Source: Prevotella sp.
GTDB taxonomy: Bacteria > Bacteroidota > Bacteroidia > Bacteroidales > Dysgonomonadaceae
Direction of reading: 5' to 3'
DNA length: 45,121 bases
NCBI GenBank assembly: GCA_031273295.1
Contig: JAISSD010000286.1
Location: 1-45,121, forward strand
Each line of letters starts with the position of its first letter. Positions within the stretch are counted from its first letter, which is position 1. The translations under genes and the position numbers were made by a program. Shown one piece after another: positions 24,963-34,676 of the stretch. The notes under the pieces were generated by a model, which saw only the letters and a program-made list of their open reading frames with translations, did not search any database and was not told the origin of the DNA.

Positions 24963-27553
24963 TACGTTTACTTGCATATACGCTAATCTGTTTATTCGGT
25001 TCGGCATTCCTGACTGCCGCCGGTCAACCTGATTTTTCTGTCGGCGGTTTTTTTTACTTAAAGGATTCCGGTCGTGAGATCTTTAATTTCAACGTAGGGT
25101 GGCGGTTTATGAAAGGAGATGTGGAGGGCGCGGAAAGAGTGGATCTTGACGACTCCAAGTGGGATGTGATATCTACGCCCCATACCGTGCAATTGATGCC
25201 GGTCGAGGCCAGCGGGAGTCGCAATTATCAAGGTCCGGCCTGGTATCGTAAACATTTTACGGTAAACGATTCTTTCAGAGATAAACTTGTAAATTTATAC
25301 TTTGAGGCTGCAATGGGTAGATCCGTTGTATATCTTAACGGAAAAAAAGTATTGGAGCATTTCGGAGGCTATCTGCCATTCAGCGTGGAATTGACCGCTT
25401 TTGGAGTCAAACCGGGGGACAGGTGCCTGATAGCAGTGATGACGGATAATTCCGATGACGGGAATTTTCCGCCGGGTAAAAAGCAGGCAAGCCTTGATTT
25501 TGCATATCACGGAGGAATTTATCGCGACGTTTGGATGATAACCACATCAAAGATACATCTGACAGATCCGAACAAAGCGGATAAAATTGCAGGGGGCGGT
25601 ATTTTTGTCCGGTATGGAGAGATCAGCGATAAAAAAGCGGAAGTCGTTATCAGCGCCGATATTGTTAATGGAAGCGATAAAAACGCGAGTGTTATTGTCG
25701 AGAATAAAATAACCGATCGGGATGGCAATACTGTAAAAAGCATGAGTTCCCGACTGTTTTTAAAAACGTTGGAATCAAAACAGGATACACAAAAAATAAT
25801 GATAGCCGATCCTGTTCTTTGGTATCCCGATTCTCCGTATTTGTATAAAGTGGAAACGAGAATCTTCGCTTCGGACGGCGCTCCGTTAGATGGCGGGATT
25901 ACCCGGATAGGAATAAGAAAAACCGAGTTTAAGGGAAAAGACGGCTTTTGGTTGAATGGTAAGTTGGCGGATCGACTGATTGGCGGCAATCGTCATCAGG
26001 ATTATGCTTATGTTGGCAATGCCGTCCCGAACAGTCAGCACTGGCGTGACGCCAAAAAGTTGAGAGACGCCGGATGCCGTGTGGTCAGAGTCGCTCACTA
26101 TCCTCAAGACCCTTCATTTATGGATGCGTGCGACGAATTGGGAATATTTGTCATTGTAGCCACTCCCGGGTGGCAATATTGGAACAAGGATCCCCGATTT
26201 GCCGAACATGTTTACGATGATATCAGGAATATGATACGCCGCGACCGCAATCATGCATCTGTTTTGATGTGGGAACCCGTATTGAATGAAACCCGCTTTC
26301 CTTTGGAGTTTTCACTGAAAGCGCAGGAAATAACCCATGCCGAATATCCCGGTTCTTCGTGTGTGGCCGATCATCATTCAGCCGGAGTTGCCGGCAACTA
26401 TGAGGTTGTTTACGGATGGCCCAAAGATGCGGGTAACTTCAAGCAATGTATTTTCACCCGTGAATTTGGAGAAAATGTTGATGACTGGTATGCTCATAAT
26501 ACAAATAACAGGGCTTCCCGAAGCTGGGGAGAAGGTCCCTTGCTTGTTCAGGCTCTTCAATTGGCAAAAGCGTATAATGAAATGTATCCTGAAGACCGGC
26601 AATTTATAGGAGGCGCCTTGTGGCACCCTTTCGACCATCAACGGGGATATCATCCGGATCCGTATTGGGGAGGCCTGATGGATGCTTTCCGCCAGCCGAA
26701 ATATTCTTGTTACATGTTCAGGAGTCAGGTGAATGCGAATTTGAAATATCCGGATACAGGCCCCATGGTTTTTATCGCCCATGAAATATCTCCTTTTTCC
26801 AGTCCTGATGTTACCGTGTTCAGCAATTGCGATGAAGTGCGGTTAATAATGTATGGAACAGATACTTTGGTTCGGAAAGTACCGCGGCAAAAGTTTGGAA
26901 TGCCCAATCCTCCGGTCACATTCAAGAATGTATATGACTTTAATAAAATGAGAATATATCCTTATGTGGAAAAGGATTGGCAAAAAGTTTCATTTGTTGC
27001 GGAAGGCTTGATTGACGGGAAAGTTGTTTGTTCTGCAACAAAAAAGCCGTCCAGGAGATCTACGAAGTTGAGATTGTCAATTGACAACGAAGGTCAAAGC
27101 CTGGTAGCCGACGGTTCCGATTTCATACCTGTGATCTGTGAAGTTACGGATGATGAAGGGAATGTGAAACGTTTGGCCAGGGAACAAATCTTTTTTACAG
27201 TGACAGGTGAAGGAGAGATTATTGGAGATGATATTATCGGGGCGAATCCGCGCGCTGTCGAATTTGGTTCGGCTCCGGTACTGGTCAGGTCGACATTGGA
27301 TCCCGGAAAAATAAAAGTATGTGCAAGAGCGCTGTTTGAAGGAGAACATGCGCCGGCTCCCGCTGATATTGAATTGGAAAGTATAGCTTCCGGGTATCCG
27401 TTGATCTATTCGGAAAAACCACGTATTGATCAGGCATCGGTTTATACATCTTCATACAGAAGGCAATTGACGGAGGCCGAGAAACAAAAAACTTTGAATG
27501 AAGTCGAGTTGCAGCAAACGGAATTCGGAGAAAAGAATACAGAAAAAAAATAA
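24959..27553 (+). CDS. GH2 family glycosidase, secreted
   Basis: This is a retaining glycoside hydrolase of family 2, about 864 residues. I chose the ATG at 24959 because it begins a clear signal peptide (MIRLLAYTLICLFGSAFLTAAG). Domains in order: jelly-roll sugar-binding (about 35-200, GWRFMKGD, GPAWYRKHF), immunoglobulin-like (about 205-320), TIM barrel (about 320-610), and C-terminal beta domains. Likely acid/base is E444 in WEPVLNET and the nucleophile is E502 in FTREFGEN. GH2 members in RG-II loci act on arabinopyranose, galacturonate or glucuronate residues. Galactosidase-type activity is equally possible, and sequence does not decide. It follows repeat copy A and precedes copy B, which isolates it from its neighbours. 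Confidence 0.88.
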   Translation: MIRLLAYTLICLFGSAFLTAAGQPDFSVGGFFYLKDSGREIFNFNVGWRFMKGDVEGAERVDLDDSKWDVISTPHTVQLMPVEASGSRNYQGPAWYRKHFTVNDSFRDKLVNLYFEAAMGRSVVYLNGKKVLEHFGGYLPFSVELTAFGVKPGDRCLIAVMTDNSDDGNFPPGKKQASLDFAYHGGIYRDVWMITTSKIHLTDPNKADKIAGGGIFVRYGEISDKKAEVVISADIVNGSDKNASVIVENKITDRDGNTVKSMSSRLFLKTLESKQDTQKIMIADPVLWYPDSPYLYKVETRIFASDGAPLDGGITRIGIRKTEFKGKDGFWLNGKLADRLIGGNRHQDYAYVGNAVPNSQHWRDAKKLRDAGCRVVRVAHYPQDPSFMDACDELGIFVIVATPGWQYWNKDPRFAEHVYDDIRNMIRRDRNHASVLMWEPVLNETRFPLEFSLKAQEITHAEYPGSSCVADHHSAGVAGNYEVVYGWPKDAGNFKQCIFTREFGENVDDWYAHNTNNRASRSWGEGPLLVQALQLAKAYNEMYPEDRQFIGGALWHPFDHQRGYHPDPYWGGLMDAFRQPKYSCYMFRSQVNANLKYPDTGPMVFIAHEISPFSSPDVTVFSNCDEVRLIMYGTDTLVRKVPRQKFGMPNPPVTFKNVYDFNKMRIYPYVEKDWQKVSFVAEGLIDGKVVCSATKKPSRRSTKLRLSIDNEGQSLVADGSDFIPVICEVTDDEGNVKRLAREQIFFTVTGEGEIIGDDIIGANPRAVEFGSAPVLVRSTLDPGKIKVCARALFEGEHAPAPADIELESIASGYPLIYSEKPRIDQASVYTSSYRRQLTEAEKQKTLNEVELQQTEFGEKNTEKK

Positions 27554-27567
27554 ATACGTGAAATCAT

Positions 27568-27672
27568 GAAACGAGCAGGCGAAAGTAGCGCCAAATAGCA
27601 TGAAACAAGGCTCGGCGGAGCCAGTATGTTGCGAGTTCCGTGCGACCGTTAAAAACAAATTATATACACATG
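27568..27672 (+). repeat. Dispersed leader repeat, copy B
   Basis: Second copy, lying between GH2 and the isomerase gene and ending exactly with that gene's ATG. The hairpin is perfect here: GGCTC/GAGCC around GGCG. Compared with copy A, the inner stem changes a G-U pair to G-C, and the outer stem GCATG/CGTGC keeps pairing with a G-U, so the stems are retained despite base changes. Confidence 0.92.
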
Positions 27673-29448
27673 AAAAACAATAACGAATATCCTAAAATAG
27701 GGATCCGTCCGATTATCGACGGACGTAGAAAAGGTATAAGGGAGTCCCTGGAAGAAACAACAATGAATATAGCCGGAAATGTAGCCCGTTTCTATACGGA
27801 AAATCTGCGCTATCCGGATGGCTCCCCCGTCGAATGTATTATAGCCGATACCTGTATAGGCGGAGTGAAAGAAGCCGCAAACTGCGCCGCTAAATTTAAA
27901 AATGCAAATGTGGGCCTTACATTGTCTGTTACTCCCTGTTGGTGTTATGGCTCGGAAACTATGGATATGGATCCGCTGATCCCCAAAGCAATTTGGGGCT
28001 TTAACGGAACAGAGCGTCCCGGCGCGGTGTATCTGGCCGCGGCTTTGGCGGCGCATGCCCAGAAAGGATTGCCTGCATTTGGTATTTATGGACATGAAGT
28101 ACAGGATATGGGCGATATGACCATCCCTGCAGACGTGCAGGAAAAATTATTGCGTTTTGCCAAAGCCGGATTGGCTGTCGCAATCATGAGGGGAAAGTCG
28201 TATCTGGCTATCGGTTCGGTCTCGATGGGTATTGCCGGCTCGATCGTAAATCCGGAATTTCTTCAGGAATATTTAGGCATGAGAGCCGAATATGTGGATT
28301 GTGTCGAGGTTCTTCGCCGTATCCAGTTAGAGATATACGACAAGGACGAGTATAATAAAGCCCTCGTGTGGACAAAGAAAAATTGCGCGGTAAACGAAGG
28401 CGAAGACTACAATCCCGAACACCTGAAAAGGTCGCGCGAACAAAAAGACAAAGATTGGGAATTTGTCGTGAAAATGACTCTTGTCATAAGAGATCTCATG
28501 ACAGGAAACGACAAACTCAACGAAACAGGTTATGGCGAAGAGGCTATGGGGCATAACGCCATAGCGGGAGGTTTTCAGGGACAAAGGCAGTGGACGGATT
28601 TCCTTCCCAATGGAGACTTTACGGAAGCGATCCTTAATTCTTCATTCGACTGGAACGGCATACGGGCTCCGTTTATTTTTGCTACGGAAGACGATCATTT
28701 GAATGGTATTGGCATGCTGTTTGGAAATCTGTTGACAAATACGGCCCAGATATTTGCAGATGTAAGAACCTATTGGAGTCCCGGATCCATAGAACGCGTT
28801 ACAGGCTGGAAACCGGAAGGAACGCTGGCTAAGGGCGCAATTCATCTTATTAATTCCGGATCCTGTACTTTGGATGGTACGGGCCGCCAATCGAAGGATG
28901 GCAGGCCTGTGATGAAGCCGTTTTGGGAAATAGCCGAAAATGAAGTGGACAGGATGTTGGATGCTACTAAATGGTATCCGGCGTCGCTTGAATATTTCAG
29001 AGGAGGAGGTTATTCTTCCAAGTTTCTTACCCTGCCGGAAATGCCGGTAACGATGTGTCGCCTGAATCTGGTAAAAGGCGTAGGGCCTGTGTTGCAGATT
29101 GCAGAAGGCATGACTGCAACATTTCCGGATGAGGTGTTTGATAAAATAGATAAACGTACCGATAAAACATGGCCAAGTACGTTCTTTGTGCCACGGCTTA
29201 CGGGAAAAGGCCATTTCAAGGATGTTTACTCTGTCATGAATTATTGGGGCGCAAATCACGGAGCCATTAGTTACGGGCATATCGGAGCCGACCTTGTTTC
29301 ATTGGCTTCCATGTTATCGATACCTGTTTGCATGCATAACGTTGATGAAGAAAATATTTTTCGTCCGGCGGCATGGACAGCTTTCGGTTCGGATATTGAA
29401 GGCTCCGATTACAGAGCTTGCGCGGCATTTGGCTCGTTATACAAGTAA
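27670..29448 (+). CDS. fucI: L-fucose isomerase family (L-fucose / D-arabinose isomerase)
   Basis: This cytoplasmic aldose-ketose isomerase of 592 residues is almost the length of E. coli FucI (591). The ATG at 27670 ends the conserved leader repeat, and the 10-residue upstream extension to 27640 lies inside the repeat, so I reject it. Metal-site and active-site landmarks are [20 protein letters not shown] followed by [10 protein letters not shown], and [14 protein letters not shown] near the end. FucI converts L-fucose to L-fuculose and is also a D-arabinose isomerase; the family may accept other sugars of the same stereochemistry at C2-C4. No fuculose kinase or aldolase gene follows. The next genes are an MFS transporter and a NanA-type aldolase, which suggests a role other than the usual fucose route. 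The symbol denotes family only. Confidence 0.92.
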   Translation: MKNNNEYPKIGIRPIIDGRRKGIRESLEETTMNIAGNVARFYTENLRYPDGSPVECIIADTCIGGVKEAANCAAKFKNANVGLTLSVTPCWCYGSETMDMDPLIPKAIWGFNGTERPGAVYLAAALAAHAQKGLPAFGIYGHEVQDMGDMTIPADVQEKLLRFAKAGLAVAIMRGKSYLAIGSVSMGIAGSIVNPEFLQEYLGMRAEYVDCVEVLRRIQLEIYDKDEYNKALVWTKKNCAVNEGEDYNPEHLKRSREQKDKDWEFVVKMTLVIRDLMTGNDKLNETGYGEEAMGHNAIAGGFQGQRQWTDFLPNGDFTEAILNSSFDWNGIRAPFIFATEDDHLNGIGMLFGNLLTNTAQIFADVRTYWSPGSIERVTGWKPEGTLAKGAIHLINSGSCTLDGTGRQSKDGRPVMKPFWEIAENEVDRMLDATKWYPASLEYFRGGGYSSKFLTLPEMPVTMCRLNLVKGVGPVLQIAEGMTATFPDEVFDKIDKRTDKTWPSTFFVPRLTGKGHFKDVYSVMNYWGANHGAISYGHIGADLVSLASMLSIPVCMHNVDEENIFRPAAWTAFGSDIEGSDYRACAAFGSLYK

Positions 29449-29457
29449 AATACCGGA

Positions 29458-30705
29458 ATGAATATGAAAGGCAAGAAAGCGTATCCCTGGCTGGTTGTGG
29501 CAATGCTTTGGTTTGTTGCGTTGCTGAATTATATGGATCGGCAGATGCTATCGACCATGCGTCCATCGATAATGGAAGATATATCGGAATTGGCGTCTGC
29601 GACAAACTTTGGTCGCCTAATGGCTATTTTCTTGTGGATATACGCTTTCATGAGTCCGCTTTCCGGAGTTATAGCAGATCGCTTGAACCGTAAGTGGCTT
29701 ATTGTAGGAAGCCTTTTCACCTGGTCTGCCGTAACTTTATTAATGGGCTATGCCACGACTTTCGATCAGTTGTATGTTTTACGCGCTGTAATGGGTATTA
29801 GCGAAGCTTTCTATATTCCGGCAGGATTGTCGCTTATAGCAGACTACCATCAGGGAAAAACGCGATCTCTTGCCGTAGGCTTTCATACGACAGGCGTGTA
29901 TCTGGGACAGGCCTTGGGCGGTTTCGGCGCAGTGGTAGCCGGAAGTCTTTCGTGGCAGGGCGCGTTTCATACCTTTGGCCTGATTGGGATAGTTTATTGT
30001 ATGGCGCTGATCTTGTTCTTGAAAGAACACAAGGCTTATACTGTTCAACCCGGAGGGAAAAGATCATTGAAAAGATCATTCCCGTCCATATTTAAAGGGC
30101 TTGGAATTTTATTGGGTAATGTTTCTTTTTGGGTAATTTTATTCTATTTTTCGGCTCCGAGCTTGCCGGGTTGGGCCACGAAGAATTGGTTGCCGACATT
30201 GTTTTCGGATATTTTGAATATCGATATGGAACAGGCTGGCCCTATGGCTACCGTCACTATTGCAATGGCCTCGTTGGCAGGCGTCCTTCTTGGAGGATAT
30301 CTGTCTGACAGATGGGTGCACAAGAATGTAAAAGGCCGTATCTATACCGGTGTGATCGGTTTGGCGCTTACATTGCCTGCATTATTGCTGTTGGCATTTG
30401 GAAACAGCTTGTTGACCATTGTTGCGGGGGCTATCTTTTTCGGACTTGGTTTCGGTATGTTCGATGTGAACAATATGCCTGTACTATGTCAGTTTGTTTC
30501 GCCGCGCTACAGAGCTACAGGATATGGACTGATGAATCTGGCAGGAATTTCGGCCGGAGCGGTGATCACTGATTTTATGGGGAAATCCATTGATGCGGGG
30601 AATGTAGGCCGCGATTTTGCTTTACTGGGCATTGTTGTGCTTGTTGCCATTGTATTGCAGCTAACTGTTTTGAAACCAACTGTAATAAATAAAACAGAAG
30701 ATTAA
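29458..30705 (+). CDS. MFS transporter, anion:cation symporter (hexuronate) type
   Basis: This is an inner-membrane transporter of 415 residues with about 12 membrane helices. The N-terminal ALLNYMDRQMLSTMRPSI fits the anion:cation symporter branch (hexuronate/ExuT-like) and differs from the FucP fucose-proton symporters. Other landmarks are the loop GVIADRLNRKWLIVGS after helix 2 and the equivalent GGYLSDRWVHKN in the second half. It begins nine bases after the isomerase stop. An acidic sugar such as a uronate or an ulosonic acid is therefore a more likely cargo than fucose. Subfamily is from motif recognition only. Confidence 0.85.
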   Translation: MNMKGKKAYPWLVVAMLWFVALLNYMDRQMLSTMRPSIMEDISELASATNFGRLMAIFLWIYAFMSPLSGVIADRLNRKWLIVGSLFTWSAVTLLMGYATTFDQLYVLRAVMGISEAFYIPAGLSLIADYHQGKTRSLAVGFHTTGVYLGQALGGFGAVVAGSLSWQGAFHTFGLIGIVYCMALILFLKEHKAYTVQPGGKRSLKRSFPSIFKGLGILLGNVSFWVILFYFSAPSLPGWATKNWLPTLFSDILNIDMEQAGPMATVTIAMASLAGVLLGGYLSDRWVHKNVKGRIYTGVIGLALTLPALLLLAFGNSLLTIVAGAIFFGLGFGMFDVNNMPVLCQFVSPRYRATGYGLMNLAGISAGAVITDFMGKSIDAGNVGRDFALLGIVVLVAIVLQLTVLKPTVINKTED

Positions 30706-30724
30706 ATTTAATAAAACAAAAAAA

Positions 30725-31651
30725 ATGAATTCAAATAGTTCTACTCGTCAGCTCAGGGGGATCATACCTCCCATGATCACGCCTTTGACAGATACCGATG
30801 TATTGGACGTCAAAGGAGTGGATAATCTGGTTGAATACCTCATAGCAGGGGGCGTCAGCGGTATCTTCGTACTGGGTACGACAGGTGAAGCCCAACATCT
30901 GAGTACAAGCGTAAAGGCCGGGCTTGTCAAGCGGACATGCGCGTCGGTAAACGGGCGTGTTCCTGTGTTGGTAGGAATAACGGATACTTCGGTCTATGAA
31001 AGCATTAAACTTGCCGAAATTGCGGCTGCAAGCAAGGCAACGGCTTTAGTGGCCGCTCCTCCGTATTATTTTGCCCTGGGTCAACCCGAACTGGTCGAAT
31101 ATTATGAGTTACTGGCTGATAGATCTCCATTACCGCTTTATCTTTACAATATGCCGTCGCATACTAAAACAATGATAGAGCCTGATACCGTTATGGCTTT
31201 GTCGAAGCATAAAAACATCGCAGGATTGAAAGACAGTTCGTCCAACGGCGTGTACTTCAGCAAGTTGTTGACCCTGTTCAAAGATGATCCCGGCTTCGGA
31301 TTATTTATAGGGCCTGAGGAGATGATGGCTTCGGCAGTACTTATGGGCGCTTGCGGGGGCGTTTCGGGCGGCGCCAATGTATATCCTGAAATATTTGTGG
31401 ATGTGTATAATGCCGCCGCGAATAAGGATGTGGATAAAACGATGGAATTGCAAAACAAAATGATGTGCGTCAGTCGGGAATTGTATAGCATCGGCCGTTT
31501 CGGGTCCAGTTATATAAAAGGTATCAAAACGGCATTGGCCCTGAAAGGTATTTGTAGCGATTGTCTGGCGCAGCCGTTCAATTTATTCAAGGAACCTGAA
31601 AAGGAAAAAGTGAGAGTAGCAGTAGAGAAACTGGATAACCTGTTAAAATAA
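30725..31651 (+). CDS. NanA/DHDPS-family aldolase
   Basis: This 308-residue class I aldolase belongs to the dihydrodipicolinate synthase / N-acetylneuraminate lyase family. The Schiff-base lysine is K169 (NIAGLKDSSS), the catalytic tyrosine is Y141 (LYLYNMPSHT) and the pyruvate-binding loop is GTTGE (51-55). The DHDPS-specific arginine after YNxPS is replaced by histidine, and the gene is not near lysine biosynthesis genes, so it is probably a catabolic pyruvate-releasing aldolase. Candidate substrates are 2-keto-3-deoxy acids: Kdo or Dha from RG-II, or a keto-deoxy-aldonate. It starts 19 bases after the MFS gene in a tight run. The substrate is inference. Confidence 0.87.
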   Translation: MNSNSSTRQLRGIIPPMITPLTDTDVLDVKGVDNLVEYLIAGGVSGIFVLGTTGEAQHLSTSVKAGLVKRTCASVNGRVPVLVGITDTSVYESIKLAEIAAASKATALVAAPPYYFALGQPELVEYYELLADRSPLPLYLYNMPSHTKTMIEPDTVMALSKHKNIAGLKDSSSNGVYFSKLLTLFKDDPGFGLFIGPEEMMASAVLMGACGGVSGGANVYPEIFVDVYNAAANKDVDKTMELQNKMMCVSRELYSIGRFGSSYIKGIKTALALKGICSDCLAQPFNLFKEPEKEKVRVAVEKLDNLLK

Positions 31652-31657
31652 TATTCC

Positions 31658-33244
31658 ATGAGAAAATACTTTTTGTTTATTACCCTTTTTTGCTTTTGTT
31701 TGATATCCAGATCGGAAACTGTTAATATGAAAGTCTTCGGAGCAAAAGCGGACGGTAAAACGTCAAATACTGCAATTATAAGAAAGGCTATGGAAAAATT
31801 GTCTGCCGGTGGAGGCGGTACTTTGTTTTTTCCGTCAGGCGTATACCTCACAGGGCCGATTGTGATGAAAAGCAATATAACGATCGATCTGGAGGCCGGA
31901 TCCACTATCAAGTTTACAGACGATTTTTCCGAGTACGCTCCATTTGTGGAAATGCGTTACGAAGGAGTTGTCATGAAAAACTTTTGCCCGATGTTCTATG
32001 CCTGTGAACAGGATAATATCACCATCAAAGGCGAGGGTACAATAGATGGCAACGGCAGGAAATGGTGGAATGGAACATTTGTCGTGGAAGGAGCAAATAA
32101 AGACGGGGCTTTCGAAAATGAACTGGAGAAATACCGGAAAATGTGGGAGCAGGAAAACCCGAACTTCGCCGTAGAAGAAAATTCCGACTGGAAGCGTACC
32201 CTGTCAAAGAGATTCTTTCGTCCGCCTTTGATACAACCGTATAGGTGCAAGAATTTCAAGATAGAAGGGGTGACAATTATCAATTCTCCTTTTTGGACAG
32301 TCAATCCTGAATTTTGTGAAAATGTAAGCGTGTTGGGGGTAACCATAAAGAACCCGGATGCGCCCAATACGGATGGTATAAATCCTTCATCCTGCAAGAA
32401 TGTGATCATAGCCAACTGTAATATTACGGTGGGGGACGATTGCATTACACTGAAATCAGGGAGGGACCTGCAAGGCCGTCAATTTGCTACCCCCTGCGAA
32501 AATATTACCATAATTAACTGTGTGATGCTTGCAGGGCATGGAGGGGTAGTAATAGGCAGTGAAATGTCGGCGGATGTAAGGAAGGTTTCCATATCAAATT
32601 GTGTTTTTGATGGTACGGACAGGGGTATACGCATCAAATCGACAAGAGGTAGAGGCGGAATCGTGGAAGAAATACGGGCGAGCAATATTGTAATGAAGAA
32701 TATAACGAAAGAGGCTATTACGCTCGATTTATTTTATTCGAATATGCCGGCCGAGCCTTTATCGGATCGTACGCCGGTTTTCCGCAACATTCATATATCG
32801 GGATTGACAGGTACGGATGTTAATATGGCTTGCAAGGTGTCGGGACTCGAGGAAGCTCCCGTATCGGATATTTCATTTACGGATATAAATATTGCCGCCA
32901 AAACAGGATTTGAAATAAACAAAGCAAAAAATATAACGCTCGAAAACGTCAGAGTAAGTACGGAAACGGGAGCCGCGTATAAAATAAGCGAAGCCTCGAA
33001 CGTCAGGATATACAATGTATATAATCCGAAACCCTTAGCCGGCGAATCTGTTTTTGAAGTTACGAATGTAAAGAATATGTTTGTTCATGGATGTTTTCCC
33101 GAAGCCGGAAGCAGATCATTTATCAAACTGGAAGGGCCGGAAACGGACGGCGTCATTCTGAAGAATAATTATCTGGACAGGCTGTCCGTTCCGATTGAAA
33201 AAAGGATTGATTCGGAAAAGGCGGCCAATATCATGGAAGAATAA
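31658..33244 (+). CDS. GH28 polygalacturonase-like enzyme, secreted
   Basis: This is a beta-helix glycoside hydrolase of family 28 with 528 residues and a signal peptide (about 1-19). Family motifs are all present: NTDG (237-240), GDD with catalytic aspartates D260 and D261, GHG (293-295) and RIK (325-327). It hydrolyses galacturonan or rhamnogalacturonan-type linkages, usually exo-acting in Bacteroidota PULs. It starts six bases after the aldolase. Endo versus exo action cannot be told from sequence alone; the 140-185 insertion (with ENELEKYRKMWEQENP) is the type of loop that would narrow the cleft. Confidence 0.93.
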   Translation: MRKYFLFITLFCFCLISRSETVNMKVFGAKADGKTSNTAIIRKAMEKLSAGGGGTLFFPSGVYLTGPIVMKSNITIDLEAGSTIKFTDDFSEYAPFVEMRYEGVVMKNFCPMFYACEQDNITIKGEGTIDGNGRKWWNGTFVVEGANKDGAFENELEKYRKMWEQENPNFAVEENSDWKRTLSKRFFRPPLIQPYRCKNFKIEGVTIINSPFWTVNPEFCENVSVLGVTIKNPDAPNTDGINPSSCKNVIIANCNITVGDDCITLKSGRDLQGRQFATPCENITIINCVMLAGHGGVVIGSEMSADVRKVSISNCVFDGTDRGIRIKSTRGRGGIVEEIRASNIVMKNITKEAITLDLFYSNMPAEPLSDRTPVFRNIHISGLTGTDVNMACKVSGLEEAPVSDISFTDINIAAKTGFEINKAKNITLENVRVSTETGAAYKISEASNVRIYNVYNPKPLAGESVFEVTNVKNMFVHGCFPEAGSRSFIKLEGPETDGVILKNNYLDRLSVPIEKRIDSEKAANIMEE

Positions 33245-33279
33245 TACCCTGTGTTTTTTATTCAAGGATCTTTATCGGT

Positions 33280-34665
33280 ATGAAAAAACGAATACATGCA
33301 TTTTTGATTTGTATCCTGTCGGTCGTTTCCGTTTATTCCCGGAATATTCAGACGTCCGATAGCGCTTACTCCCGGCCGTTGGCAGACATATTGGCCGATA
33401 TTGAGATCCAATTCAATATCAAGATCAAATACGACAGGAAAATGATCGACGGCAAGATTCTGAAATATGCCGACTGGCGCATTAAACCATGGAGCGCCGA
33501 AGAATCCCTCGATGCGGTATTGGCGCCTTTCGATTATACTTTTGTGATGGACAACGGCAAATACAAGATCAAGCAGTTTGAATATGCCCGTACCGGCGAA
33601 ACCGGAGGCAAGAGATTTCTGGATTATCTGGAAACGCTCTATGACGATAAGGATAGCTGGGCGAAACGCAAAGCCGAAATCAAGGCATGCTTGCCTAAGG
33701 CTTTAAAAATATCCCCGATGCCTGTCGCGCCTGATTCTAAAGTGATCTTGACGCCGAAACGGAAATATGATGGATATACGGTTGAAAATTTTGCAATAGA
33801 AACCCTGTCCGGCGTCTATGTTTGCGGTTCTATCTATAAACCGGAAAAAATAAAAGGACAATGCCCTGTCATACTCAATCCGAATGGACATTTCGGCTTG
33901 GGACGTTACCGCGAAGACCAACAAAAGCGTTGTGCGACTCAGGCTCGTATGGGATCGATTTCTGCAAGTTGGGATTTGTTTGCCTGGGGTGAAAGTCTTT
34001 TGCAGTTTGATGGCGGCTTGCATCGCATGAGTGCGGCAAACACAATCCAGATATTAAATACATTGAGGATACTGGACTATCTACTGTCTTTGAAAGAGGC
34101 CGATCCCGGCAGGGTAGGTATTACCGGGGGATCGGGCGGCGGAAGCATGGCTATGATGGCGTCTGCGATAGATGACCGTATCTCGTTGAGCATACCTGTT
34201 GTTATGTTGTCTTCCCATTTTGCAGGCGGGTGTCCTTGCGAAAGCGGCATGCCTGCCCACCTGTGCGGAAACAGAACGAATAATGCGGAAATAGCGGCCA
34301 TGTTTGCCCCCAAGCCTCAATTGATATTGTCGGACGGTAAAGACTGGACGCATACCGTTCCCGAATTGGAACTGCCGTTCCTGAAAAGGACTTATGGCTT
34401 TTATAATGCAGGGAATAATCTGGAAAATATTCATTTTCAGGAAGAGGGGCATGATTACGGGCCTTCTAAACGCAATGCGTCGTATCGGTTCATAGCCGGG
34501 CATTTCAATCTCGATATGAACAGGGTTGATGAAGCAAAAGTAGTTGTAGAGAAAGAATCCCGGATGTATACATTCGGAGAAAAAGGCGAAAAACTTCCGG
34601 CCAATGCAATCAAGGGAAAGGAAGCATTGCTGAAGGTACTGAAAAATGCCGGTATGATCGAATAA
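33280..34665 (+). CDS. Alpha/beta-hydrolase esterase, BT1017-like pectin methylesterase candidate
   Basis: This secreted esterase has 461 residues and a signal peptide (about 1-21). Residues 30-100 look like a small STN-type (secretin/TonB short N-terminal) domain: LADILADIEIQFNIKIKYD and WSAEESLDAVLAPFDYTF. An alpha/beta-hydrolase fold follows (about 155-430) with nucleophile S285 in GITGGSGGGSM, a likely acid in LSDGKDWTH (about 352-358) and H391 in EEGHDYG. The layout of a small N-terminal domain plus hydrolase recalls BT1017, a pectin methylesterase of the B. thetaiotaomicron RG-II locus. It lies between GH28 and GH95, where ester removal before hydrolysis makes sense. Acetylesterase activity remains possible. 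Confidence 0.82.
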   Translation: MKKRIHAFLICILSVVSVYSRNIQTSDSAYSRPLADILADIEIQFNIKIKYDRKMIDGKILKYADWRIKPWSAEESLDAVLAPFDYTFVMDNGKYKIKQFEYARTGETGGKRFLDYLETLYDDKDSWAKRKAEIKACLPKALKISPMPVAPDSKVILTPKRKYDGYTVENFAIETLSGVYVCGSIYKPEKIKGQCPVILNPNGHFGLGRYREDQQKRCATQARMGSISASWDLFAWGESLLQFDGGLHRMSAANTIQILNTLRILDYLLSLKEADPGRVGITGGSGGGSMAMMASAIDDRISLSIPVVMLSSHFAGGCPCESGMPAHLCGNRTNNAEIAAMFAPKPQLILSDGKDWTHTVPELELPFLKRTYGFYNAGNNLENIHFQEEGHDYGPSKRNASYRFIAGHFNLDMNRVDEAKVVVEKESRMYTFGEKGEKLPANAIKGKEALLKVLKNAGMIE

Positions 34666-34676
34666 TTTATATACAA

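Noticed and set aside
30725..31651. Biosynthetic dihydrodipicolinate synthase (DapA)
   Set aside because: The arginine expected after YNxPS is histidine, and the gene lies inside a sugar catabolic run far from dapB.
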